From Dickeya fangzhongdai (GTDB taxonomy: Bacteria; Pseudomonadota; Gammaproteobacteria; Enterobacterales; Enterobacteriaceae), in the NCBI RefSeq assembly GCF_002812485.1, contig NZ_CP025003.1, positions 1,178,001 through 1,242,000 on the forward strand: 64,000 nt of DNA, given 5' to 3'. The notes beneath the pieces are model-generated. The model did no database searches, was not told the DNA's origin, and was given only the letters and a program-made list of their open reading frames with translations. The position numbers and the translations under genes are program-made. Shown here in pieces: positions 27,918-35,084 of this stretch; the first letter of the stretch is position 1; each line of letters begins with the position of its first letter.

Positions 27918-28498
27918 GCTGTTTCCTTAAGTGAAATCGCTACTTTCCCATTTTCATTGTGTAAGCGTAAACATGCTGTTTTATTCTCGAATGTGACATC
28001 TGAGAGATGATCCGCTTTGTTCAACAGTGATAATGAAAAATATCTGTCGAGAATAATCTCTTCAGTTGTCGACTTTTCGGCAACATGACTTATTTTCGAT
28101 TCCCACGGTGAGTTTCCCGAGTTTGTTGAGATGCCAGAATAAATGCCATCAATCAGAAATATGGTTTTCTCTTCTTCAGTCAGGTCGGATTTTTCGACGA
28201 CAAATGAGCAAAAGCTTTCAATAAGCGTCCTGCTGTTCCAGTTCCAGAAACTGTCTGACTCACAATAGGCTATTACCAGGGTAAGAAACTGCTCTTTGCT
28301 AAAAAAACGCGGGGAAAAGTGCATGTCTGAATAAAGCACGGTACGCAAATTTCGCTGCCTGGCGGCGCGTTCAACGATCAGTCTTTCGCTGTCCATCGTT
28401 TGGGCAAGGTACTGATACTCGGTATCTGCACCGCTTATCTGATAGTTGTTGCTATATAGCATCGATACATACGCTTTCTGTAACTTTTTCGCGTCCAA
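27914..28498 (-). CDS. Unknown protein paired with the MNIO enzyme
   Basis: A 194-residue soluble protein that I do not recognise. It is mainly helical in appearance, with an N-terminal AKKLQKAYVSMLYSNNYQISG and a C-terminal strand-like stretch FENKTACLRLHNENGKVAISL. Three cysteines are scattered and no metal-binding cluster is seen. Most MNIO enzymes need a partner protein that binds the leader peptide, often encoded immediately next to the MNIO gene. Position (2 bases after thiS, 4-base overlap with the MNIO gene) makes this protein the best candidate partner. That is inference from context. Confidence 0.6.
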   Translation of the reverse strand: MDAKKLQKAYVSMLYSNNYQISGADTEYQYLAQTMDSERLIVERAARQRNLRTVLYSDMHFSPRFFSKEQFLTLVIAYCESDSFWNWNSRTLIESFCSFVVEKSDLTEEEKTIFLIDGIYSGISTNSGNSPWESKISHVAEKSTTEEIILDRYFSLSLLNKADHLSDVTFENKTACLRLHNENGKVAISLKETA

Positions 28499-28500
28499 GA

Positions 28501-28767
28501 TTAACCTCCCGAAATAGCTACTTCGAATGTCAAATGATCACCATCGGTTAGGATTGGGTTACTATCAACTGACATCGTATTGTTAATAAAAAGGGTAATG
28601 AAAGGTTTTAACTTGCAGCTTTCATTTTTTTCTACGGCTATTAATTTAAATGCATCAGGATTCATACTCCTGATTTCAAGTAAAATATCATTAAGATTTT
28701 TAGCGTCTGTTGTTATCTTACTTGTGCTTTTTATTGATTCTGGCAGCGATATCTCAATCATCGTCAT
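28501..28767 (-). CDS. ThiS/MoaD-like sulfur-carrier protein
   Basis: An 88-residue beta-grasp protein ending in FEVAISGG. The C-terminal di-glycine is the site where ThiS/MoaD-family proteins are adenylated and converted to thiocarboxylate. ILTDGDHLTFEVAISGG matches the MoaD-type end (DGD-E-V----GG). The rhodanese-MoeB-like protein encoded nine bases upstream is the natural activating enzyme. Its likely job is to carry sulfide to YcaO-TfuA. It is not expected to be the housekeeping ThiS or MoaD, which lie in other operons. Confidence 0.88.
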   Translation of the reverse strand: MTMIEISLPESIKSTSKITTDAKNLNDILLEIRSMNPDAFKLIAVEKNESCKLKPFITLFINNTMSVDSNPILTDGDHLTFEVAISGG

Positions 28768-28776
28768 ACAGTTCCA

Positions 28777-29862
28777 TTAATTATTATGGCATTGACATCC
28801 AGGGCGTTTTTTCGTGGTTAGTAACTGATGCTGATTGTTGAGCATGTCTATTTTTAATAGTTTTCCATTTAAACAGTCGCCAATCCCAAGAATAATCTTT
28901 AGTACTTCATTTGCCTGATAGATCCCGAGCATTCCAGGGATAACACCAATAACGCCATTTTCTGTGCAGGATGGCGCTAATTCTGCTGGAGGGGCTTCCG
29001 GATAGACACAGCGGTAACAAGGCGCCTGATTATTAGAGCGTGTCATGACTTGTCCGGAAAAACGGAATACGGCCGCGGAGACGACGGGTTTTCCTGCCGC
29101 GACAGCGGAATCGTTAATAATGTACCGGGCTTTAAAGTTGTCGGTACAATCTACGATGACGTCGTAACCGTCTACTAATGCATCAATATTTTCTGGCGTT
29201 ACTCGCTCATCAATAGTATTAACGGTGATCTCCGAGTTGAGTGCCCGTAGTGTATGGAATGCAGAATCAACTTTTTTCTTTTTCAGCATGTTTTCGTTAT
29301 GAATGACCTGCCGTTGCAAATTGCTCAGATCGACAATGTCATGATCGATGATGGCAATTTCACCAACGCCGGCGGCTGCGAGATACAACAGGCATGATGA
29401 GCCAAGTCCTCCGGCACCAACAACCAGTACTTTCGCTTGCATAATTTTTAACTGGCCATCGGAACCGATGTCTTGTAGCGACAGATGTCTTGCATAACGC
29501 TTTTTATCATTTTCGCTAAGGCTCTGCGGGTATTCAATCTGATTCCCCTGAGCTTTCCATGCTTCAAATCCACCCTGAAGGGAGTAGATATTCGAATAAT
29601 TAAGTAGCATTAAATTTAATGCAGCATACCTGGAGCGTAAGCCACTTGCACAAAAGAGGACTATAGGTTTATCTAATTCTATTTTTCTTTTCTTTAGCTC
29701 TATTTCTAAAAAACCACGTCCGATAGTAAGTGCTTTGGGAATAGTACCATCAAGAAATTCATGGCTCTCTCTTACATCAATCAAAAGAAAACCGTCGCTG
29801 TCTTTCAATTCATCTATCGATATTGAACGGATACTGTCAATTCCATCGACTATGTTGCTCAT
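28777..29862 (-). CDS. Rhodanese-MoeB/ThiF fusion, sulfur-carrier activating enzyme
   Basis: A 361-residue protein. Residues 1-105 are a rhodanese domain with active-site Cys71 in VLFCASGLRSRYAAL. Residues ~120-355 are an E1-like domain (KVLVVGAGGLGSSCLLYLAAAG, then DLSNLQRQVIHNENMLKKKK and DNFKARYIIND). A zinc site is formed by PCYRCVYP and the C-terminal GCQCH. The domain order is the reverse of eukaryotic MOCS3/Uba4, where rhodanese is C-terminal. It should adenylate the GG end of the adjacent ThiS-like carrier and transfer persulfide sulfur to it. It is the first enzyme gene after the precursor peptide. Confidence 0.92.
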   Translation of the reverse strand: MSNIVDGIDSIRSISIDELKDSDGFLLIDVRESHEFLDGTIPKALTIGRGFLEIELKKRKIELDKPIVLFCASGLRSRYAALNLMLLNYSNIYSLQGGFEAWKAQGNQIEYPQSLSENDKKRYARHLSLQDIGSDGQLKIMQAKVLVVGAGGLGSSCLLYLAAAGVGEIAIIDHDIVDLSNLQRQVIHNENMLKKKKVDSAFHTLRALNSEITVNTIDERVTPENIDALVDGYDVIVDCTDNFKARYIINDSAVAAGKPVVSAAVFRFSGQVMTRSNNQAPCYRCVYPEAPPAELAPSCTENGVIGVIPGMLGIYQANEVLKIILGIGDCLNGKLLKIDMLNNQHQLLTTKKRPGCQCHNN

Positions 29863-29938
29863 AAAAAAATACCTTTCGATTACTGAAAAGTAAAATATGG
29901 TTTTGATGTTTGCTTTAAGATGGATAGATTAAGGAAAG

Positions 29939-29957
29939 GTGGCCGCATCGCGGCCAC
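29939..29957 (-). terminator. Attenuator-like hairpin after the precursor gene
   Basis: A perfect 8-base stem GTGGCCGC / GCGGCCAC with a 3-base loop lies 7 bases past the precursor stop. On the minus strand it is followed by CTTTCCTTAATC, only partly T-rich. It may let most transcripts stop after the peptide gene while some read through to the enzymes, a common arrangement in RiPP operons. On the plus strand TTTTT follows, so it would also stop opposing transcripts. Confidence 0.6.
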
Positions 29958-29963
29958 TTTTTC

Positions 29964-30086
29964 TTACTCTTGCCACTCTTTATTCGAAACCATGCAGGTT
30001 ACATCCAGCAGAATTTCATTTTCAGCTTCGGTATTTTCTGCATTCAGTTCAGCAACAGCCAACTCTAATTCTTGAGCCTTATCCAT
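29964..30086 (-). CDS. RiPP precursor peptide (40 residues)
   Basis: A 40-codon gene with a good ribosome site (AAGGA seven bases before ATG). The peptide starts MDKAQELELAVAELNAENTE and continues through an acidic helix-prone region to the C-terminal LLDVTCMVSNKEWQE. Residues 1-24 look like a leader: acidic, Leu/Ala-rich and helical. The region from about residue 25 has the only Cys (31) and the only Trp (38) and is the likely core. There is no GG cleavage motif. It is first in the operon, followed by a hairpin and then the enzyme genes. The role as precursor is inferred from size, position and codon signals. Confidence 0.8.
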   Translation of the reverse strand: MDKAQELELAVAELNAENTEAENEILLDVTCMVSNKEWQE

Positions 30087-30764
30087 ATTAATTTCCTTAT
30101 AGTTTCACATTGAGTTTTTTGAATTAAGCAGAATGTGTTTATTCCGCGTGACAAATATTATTGGCTATAAATAATTGTGTCAATAATGTTAAAAAATGTA
30201 TTGTAATTTGAGATAAAACTCTGTTCACTTAGTTTTTGTATGGTTAATTAGGTGTTTATATCTTTTTTTTAACATGAAAGCAGAGATTAATCCCTTGGTT
30301 TGCCATAATGGTTACCAATGAATTTAATTGGTAATTAAAATGAAACTTCTCCATTAATGTCGCGGTGATTAAAAAATGATCTTGGTGGTTTGGGGATTAT
30401 AGGTACGTAACTAAATACATATGTGGATATTTGCTTGCTATTAATTAGATGAATATTTATATGTGATATAGTTGCGATGGTATATTACTCATTCAATATG
30501 TGTTGGCGGCTGTCGCTACTCTTGTCCTTAACGCCCGTTATTTTTATTAAATAATATTCTGATATCGCGACCAGGCTTTTTATTTGCAGATACCGCCCCA
30601 GCCCGCAGGTGAAATCGGCGGTACATATCTGCCCGCCGGGCGGTGTGGAATCAGGGGGGAGCCGACGGTTATTTGTCGCGGTGTTTTGCCGACCGTCAAA
30701 CCGGATGCCCGATGGGACGGCATCCGGTTTGATATGTCGTGTCTGGTTTGACGTGTATAGCGGC
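30087..30764. other. AT-rich upstream region of the RiPP operon
   Basis: About 400 bases upstream of the precursor are very AT-rich and contain no convincing gene. They should hold the operon promoter on the minus strand, though I cannot place -35/-10 boxes with confidence. An open frame on the minus strand at 30485-30793 has no ribosome site and low-complexity content, and I do not accept it. The part beyond 30690 holds the terminator of the next gene. Confidence 0.5.
30696..30732 (-). terminator. Strong hairpin after the ornithine-cyclodeaminase-like gene
   Basis: A perfect 14-base stem TCAAACCGGATGCC / GGCATCCGGTTTGA with a 9-base loop lies 33 bases downstream of the minus-strand gene. 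There is no long T-run, but the stem strength suggests termination or 3'-end protection. Confidence 0.65.
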
Positions 30765-31691
30765 TTAAGCGTGCTGACGTCGCCAGGCGTCAATCACGGC
30801 TTTGGCTACATACAGGTCCTGAATCGCCAGGCCCGAACTGTCGAAAACGGTGATGTCCGAGGCCGCTTCGCGGCCGGTGACGCTGCCGGAAAGCACATCG
30901 CCAATGGCGAAAACGGCCTTATCCTCGTCGGCGTGCTGGAATTCACCAATGCGGCGAGACTGCGCCGGAAGATCGCAGAATAACCGGCCGGCCATCAGTA
31001 GTTCGACCGGCAGTTCCTGTTTGCCGACGGCGTCCGAGCCCATTGAGGAGACGTGCGTGCCGGGGCGGACCCAGGCGGCATCAAAGAGCGGCGCTCTGGC
31101 GGTGGTGGCGGCGATGATGATGTCCGCCGCCCGACAGGCCGCTTGTGCCTGACATGCCCGCGCCGGCAGCGCGTTGGCGCGCAGGGCCTCCACCATGTTT
31201 TGGGTGGCGGCTTCAGTACGCCCGACAACCAGAATCTCCTTGATCGGGCGAATGCGCGCCACCGCCCCGACCTCGTAACGCGCCTGATGGCCGGTGCCGA
31301 AAACCGCCAGTACCGAGGCGTCGGCGCGCGCCAGCGCATCGGTAGCCACCGCATCGGCGGCCGCGGTGCGATAGGCATTCAGGGTTCCAGCTTCTACCGC
31401 TGAGTCGATAACGCCTCGCGACTGGTCGAAAAGGAAGATGATTGAGTTGTGGCACGGTAGCCCGCCGGCGAGGTTTCCCGGCCAATAAGAACCTACTTTC
31501 AGCCCCGCCAGTTCCGGTGTGGCGCCTGACTTCACGGTAAACCGGTTGCCGGGGTCGGAGCCATGACCGTGGACGACGGGGAAGTTGGCGGTGGCAGGGT
31601 GTACCGCATCGATCAGCGCGGCGCGCACCGCATCATAGGCCATCGCGTGGCTGGCCAATGCTGCACTGTCTTTCTCATTGATTAAAAACAT
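30765..31691 (-). CDS. Ornithine cyclodeaminase / mu-crystallin family enzyme
   Basis: A 308-residue NAD(P)-dependent enzyme of the OCD/mu-crystallin family. The Rossmann motif is LAVFGTGHQARYEVGAVARI near residue 130, and NAYRTAAADAVATDALAR and VSSMGSDAVGKQEL are typical. The family includes ornithine cyclodeaminase, alanine dehydrogenase, ketimine reductase and iminosuccinate reductase. Its neighbour is a D-threonine-aldolase/D-serine-dehydratase-like gene that ends 10 bases before this start. That pairing recalls BhcC/BhcD of the beta-hydroxyaspartate cycle, but the other cycle genes are not present. The ATG at 31691 gives the standard N-terminus. Confidence 0.85.
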   Translation of the reverse strand: MFLINEKDSAALASHAMAYDAVRAALIDAVHPATANFPVVHGHGSDPGNRFTVKSGATPELAGLKVGSYWPGNLAGGLPCHNSIIFLFDQSRGVIDSAVEAGTLNAYRTAAADAVATDALARADASVLAVFGTGHQARYEVGAVARIRPIKEILVVGRTEAATQNMVEALRANALPARACQAQAACRAADIIIAATTARAPLFDAAWVRPGTHVSSMGSDAVGKQELPVELLMAGRLFCDLPAQSRRIGEFQHADEDKAVFAIGDVLSGSVTGREAASDITVFDSSGLAIQDLYVAKAVIDAWRRQHA

Positions 31692-31701
31692 GATGCTTAC
31701 C

Positions 31702-32847
31702 TCACCATCCACCGAAACGTGACCATTGCGACAGCGGCGCGTCCGCTTGCGCAGGAATAACATGATAGGCGTCGAACTGGCCTGCCGTAGCGCAGGCGTG
31801 ATTCGGCAGAATACGCAGCCGCGTGCCGACCGGCAGATCCGGTAACGGTCCGTCGCTGCCGGGGCGCAGTGCAATGATGCCGTGTTCCTGATTGGCCGCG
31901 GTGACGATAAGATCGGGGATGATCTTTCCGTGGTCATCGCAGACGAGGCCGTACCCCTGATCGATCGCCTGATTGGCGGTGCCGCGATCGCGCGAGAGCG
32001 CCATCCAGCCGGCGTCCACCATGATCCAGCCGCGCGCGGCCTGATGACCGATGACGGTGGTCAGCACGGACAAGGCGATATCATCGGTGCGGCACACGCC
32101 GATCCCGGCCATCACCAGATCGAAGAAGACGTAGACGCCGGCCCGCACTTCGGTCACGCCAGCCAGATTGCGGGCGGCGTGCGCGGTGGGCGTTGAACCG
32201 ACGCTGACGATGGGGCAGGGCAAGCCGGCCTGCCGCAGGTTGTCAGCCGCGGTCACCGCCGCGCTACGTTCCTGTTCGGCAAACGCCGCGTGGGCGCCGG
32301 CGCCGGCTACGCCGTAGCTCTCTCCCGCATGCGTCAGTACGCCCCGCAGCAATCCGCCGCCGTCGTGCAGCACGCGACCGATCTCGATAAGCGCCGGCGA
32401 TGCCGGCGGCAAACCGCTGCGGTGGCCGTCGCTGTCGACCTCCAGCAGCGCCGGGATCTGGATGCCGGATGCGCGCGACGCATCGACAACCGCCTGCGCC
32501 TGCTCGATAGAGTCCAGCAGTACGGTCAGGTCACAGCCGGCTTTAATCAACTGTACGACGCGAGGCAGCTTCTGCGGTGCAATGCCCACCGCGTACAGGA
32601 TGTCCCTGATGCCGGATTCGAAAAACACCTCCGCCTCACGTAACGTTGAAACGGTCGCCGGTCCGGTGCCGTCGGTGAGCAACCGGCGGGCGACCTCCTC
32701 CGATTTTGCCGTTTTCAGGTGCGGGCGTAAGGTAATGCCGGCAAGCTCCGGGCGATCGCGCAGGCGTGCGATGTTGGTCAGCATGATTTTTTCGTCGAGT
32801 ACCAGCGAGGGGGTAGGTAAAGTCGATAGCCGATCGGTCAGTGTCAT
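31702..32847 (-). CDS. D-threonine aldolase / D-serine dehydratase-like PLP enzyme
   Basis: A 381-residue fold-type III PLP enzyme (alanine-racemase N-terminal barrel). TPSLVLDEKIMLTNIARL is followed by RPHLKTAKS, where Lys is the PLP lysine, and SVGSTPTA and EVRAGVYVFFDLVMAG line the cofactor. The C-terminal H-x-C motif in LPNHACATAGQFD binds a divalent metal, as in D-serine dehydratase and D-threonine aldolase. The substrate is probably a D-beta-hydroxy amino acid. It is operonic with the OCD-family gene and divergent from a LysR gene, which probably regulates both. Confidence 0.86.
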   Translation of the reverse strand: MTLTDRLSTLPTPSLVLDEKIMLTNIARLRDRPELAGITLRPHLKTAKSEEVARRLLTDGTGPATVSTLREAEVFFESGIRDILYAVGIAPQKLPRVVQLIKAGCDLTVLLDSIEQAQAVVDASRASGIQIPALLEVDSDGHRSGLPPASPALIEIGRVLHDGGGLLRGVLTHAGESYGVAGAGAHAAFAEQERSAAVTAADNLRQAGLPCPIVSVGSTPTAHAARNLAGVTEVRAGVYVFFDLVMAGIGVCRTDDIALSVLTTVIGHQAARGWIMVDAGWMALSRDRGTANQAIDQGYGLVCDDHGKIIPDLIVTAANQEHGIIALRPGSDGPLPDLPVGTRLRILPNHACATAGQFDAYHVIPAQADAPLSQWSRFGGW

Positions 32848-32947
32848 GGTGTAGTTCTCATTTTGCTCTGTCGGTATGAGATTTTTACCCTGTCGCCATT
32901 TAGAATGGAATTTACCAAAACTGCATCTGTTGTTAAGACTGACATTA

Positions 32948-33859
32948 ATGATCACCTCCCGGGACCTGCATTTCTTTTCCGTTCTTGCCAGCGCCCCTTC
33001 GCTGGCTGCGGCGGCGCGAGCGCTTGATGTGACGGCGCCTGCCGTGACGCAACGCCTGCAGGCGCTCGAACAGCGTCTGGGGGTTCAGCTCGTCGATCGC
33101 TCCAGCCATCGCTACCACCTGACGGCGGAAGGCGCCTTGCTGGCGGAGAAGGGGGCCGATGTGTTGGATCAAATCGAGGGGATCGCGGCCTTGCTTGCCG
33201 AGCGGCGAAACGAGGTGATCGGCCCGTTGAGAGTACTGGCGCCGCTGGGGTTTGGGCGAGCCTATGTGGCGGAGGCGGTAACGCGCATGTGTCGGCAATT
33301 TCCGACCATCGAACCCTCGCTGATGCTGTCGGATGCGCCGATTGGGACGCTGGATATCGATGACTGGGATGTATTGATTCATGTCGGCCCGTTGACCGAC
33401 TCCAGCCTGGCGCTGCGGCCGCTGGCGCCTAACCGCCGTATTCTGTGCGCCGCGCCTGACTATCTGGCGCAACACGGAATGCCCGAGCATCCGATGGATC
33501 TTCCCCGCCATGTATGCGGCGTGCTGCGGGAAGACCGGGCGGATGCGTCGCTGTGGGGATTCGCCCGCCGTAACGATGGCGAGACGAAGACCGTGCGTAT
33601 CAGGCCCGTTTTCACCAGTAATGACGGCGAGGTGGTCAGGAATTGGGCCGTCGCCGGGCTTTGCCTGATTCAGCGCTCCGAGTGGGCGATCGCCGACGAT
33701 CTGAAAGCCGGGCGCCTGGTCGAAGTGATGCCTGACTGGCGTCTGCCGAACGCGGATGTTGTCGCTCTGCTTGGGCCACGGGCCGGGCGCGCGGCCCGTA
33801 TGGAACGGTTCGTTGAAATACTAAAAGCGTTATTGGTGCCAGTTCCCTGGCGCGTGTAG
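32948..33859 (+). CDS. LysR-family transcriptional regulator
   Basis: A 303-residue LysR regulator. The N-terminal HTH reads DLHFFSVLASAPSLAAAARALDVTAPAVTQRLQALEQRLG. The C-terminal effector domain is of the CrgA/YafC type (LRVLAPLGFGRAYVAEAV, then IHVGPLTDSSLALRPLAPNRRILCAAPDYL). The ATG at 32948 is preferred over upstream starts because it begins right before the HTH. It is divergent from the amino-acid enzyme pair with a 100-base spacer, the usual geometry for a LysR activator and its target. Confidence 0.92.
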   Translation: MITSRDLHFFSVLASAPSLAAAARALDVTAPAVTQRLQALEQRLGVQLVDRSSHRYHLTAEGALLAEKGADVLDQIEGIAALLAERRNEVIGPLRVLAPLGFGRAYVAEAVTRMCRQFPTIEPSLMLSDAPIGTLDIDDWDVLIHVGPLTDSSLALRPLAPNRRILCAAPDYLAQHGMPEHPMDLPRHVCGVLREDRADASLWGFARRNDGETKTVRIRPVFTSNDGEVVRNWAVAGLCLIQRSEWAIADDLKAGRLVEVMPDWRLPNADVVALLGPRAGRAARMERFVEILKALLVPVPWRV

Positions 33860-33890
33860 CGACGCGTGCGGGGGATTCGAACGCGTCACG

Positions 33891-35084
33891 CTATCTCGCG
33901 TCGCCCCTGCGTTTGCGACTCAGACAGAAATAGAGCACGAAGAACGCCATGATCGCCAGCGAGACGATATTCACCACGCGCCAGCCGCCTTCACCGCTCA
34001 TGAACAGCCCGGCGCCCAACGCCGCCACCAGGTTGAAGGAATAGGTCGCCAGTGAGTTGATGCCCTGTAGTCTATGTTTGATCGCGTTCTCTTTTATGCT
34101 GTTAATCAGGAACGTGCCGCCGCTGAACATAAAAGACCAGCCGAGTCCCACCAGAATCAACGAGAGGACGTAGCCGGTCATGTCCGTATTGATTAACGCG
34201 GTGCCGGTGCCGGCGATGAAAAACAGGGCGCCGACAACGATCGTCACCGGCGTGCTCAGGATATTCATCAACAACGGTAAGCACAGCGCCGGCGCGTACA
34301 TGGCAAAGAAATGCCATTGCAGTACCGTTGCGCTCGCACGGATATCGAAATGGTGGTGAGACATCGCCAGCGGCGTCGAATTCATGATCAGGGTCATGAT
34401 GGCGAATCCCACCGCGCAACTGACGGTGCCCGTCATGAAGGCCGGTGAGCGCAACGCCGCCGAATAATGCGCGTTATCCGGCGCGTCGTTCCGCATGGCG
34501 GGCGAGGGGGCGGTATGCGGCAGATTGATAAAGTTTTGCGTCGCCAGCACCAGTAAAAAAATGACGGCGGCGATAAGAAAGGCGCCCAGGTACGGGTAGC
34601 GGTCAAACATCATGATGCCGTGTCCGGCGACGAATGGGCCTAAAAATCCGCCGATAACGCCGCTGCCAATCACCAGCGACGTCGCTTTTTTATTCCTGGC
34701 GTCATTGTCCGACACTTCGGCGGCGGCAAAACGATAGTACTGGTTGAATACCGTGGCGCCTCCCAAAATCAGCGTGGACACAGTAAATAAAGTAAAAGAG
34801 CGGTAATACAGCGCAATCGCGGCCAGTACGCTGCCGATAAGCCCAATAAGTCCGCCGATCAAAAATGCCGTTCTTCTGCCATAGCGGCTCATCAGCGAAG
34901 AGACGAAATAGACCATCAGCGTGGAACCGCATACGGTGGCGGTGACGGGTAAGGTGGCGAGATAAGGAACCGGAGACAGGCTTTGGCCCGCCAGCGTGGA
35001 GGTTAACGTCAATAGAGAGATGATGGAGCCGGTTAACCCTTGCCCGATGAACAGCAGAATAATATTGCGATACCCCTTTTTCAT
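33891..35084 (-). CDS. MFS transporter
   Basis: A 397-residue 12-helix MFS permease. SRYGRRTAFLIGGLIGLIGSVLAA is the loop 2-3 region, and SGVIGGFLGPFVAGHGIMMF lies in helix 5. The substrate is not evident. It converges on the LysR gene and is next to the long spacer before the isocyanide genes. It could therefore belong to either the amino acid cluster or the isocyanide cluster, or to neither. Confidence 0.82.
   Translation of the reverse strand: MKKGYRNIILLFIGQGLTGSIISLLTLTSTLAGQSLSPVPYLATLPVTATVCGSTLMVYFVSSLMSRYGRRTAFLIGGLIGLIGSVLAAIALYYRSFTLFTVSTLILGGATVFNQYYRFAAAEVSDNDARNKKATSLVIGSGVIGGFLGPFVAGHGIMMFDRYPYLGAFLIAAVIFLLVLATQNFINLPHTAPSPAMRNDAPDNAHYSAALRSPAFMTGTVSCAVGFAIMTLIMNSTPLAMSHHHFDIRASATVLQWHFFAMYAPALCLPLLMNILSTPVTIVVGALFFIAGTGTALINTDMTGYVLSLILVGLGWSFMFSGGTFLINSIKENAIKHRLQGINSLATYSFNLVAALGAGLFMSGEGGWRVVNIVSLAIMAFFVLYFCLSRKRRGDAR

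Noticed and set aside
19450..30086. Reading the RiPP cluster as a methanobactin or classic azole (microcin B17-type) cluster
   Set aside because: The peptide has a single Cys rather than paired Cys motifs, there is no MbnC I can recognise, and there is no flavin dehydrogenase or fused cyclodehydratase partner.
30485..30793. Minus-strand open frame of 102 codons upstream of the RiPP precursor
   Set aside because: No ribosome site, biased composition, and it contains the terminator hairpin of the neighbouring gene in part of its length. It looks like chance.
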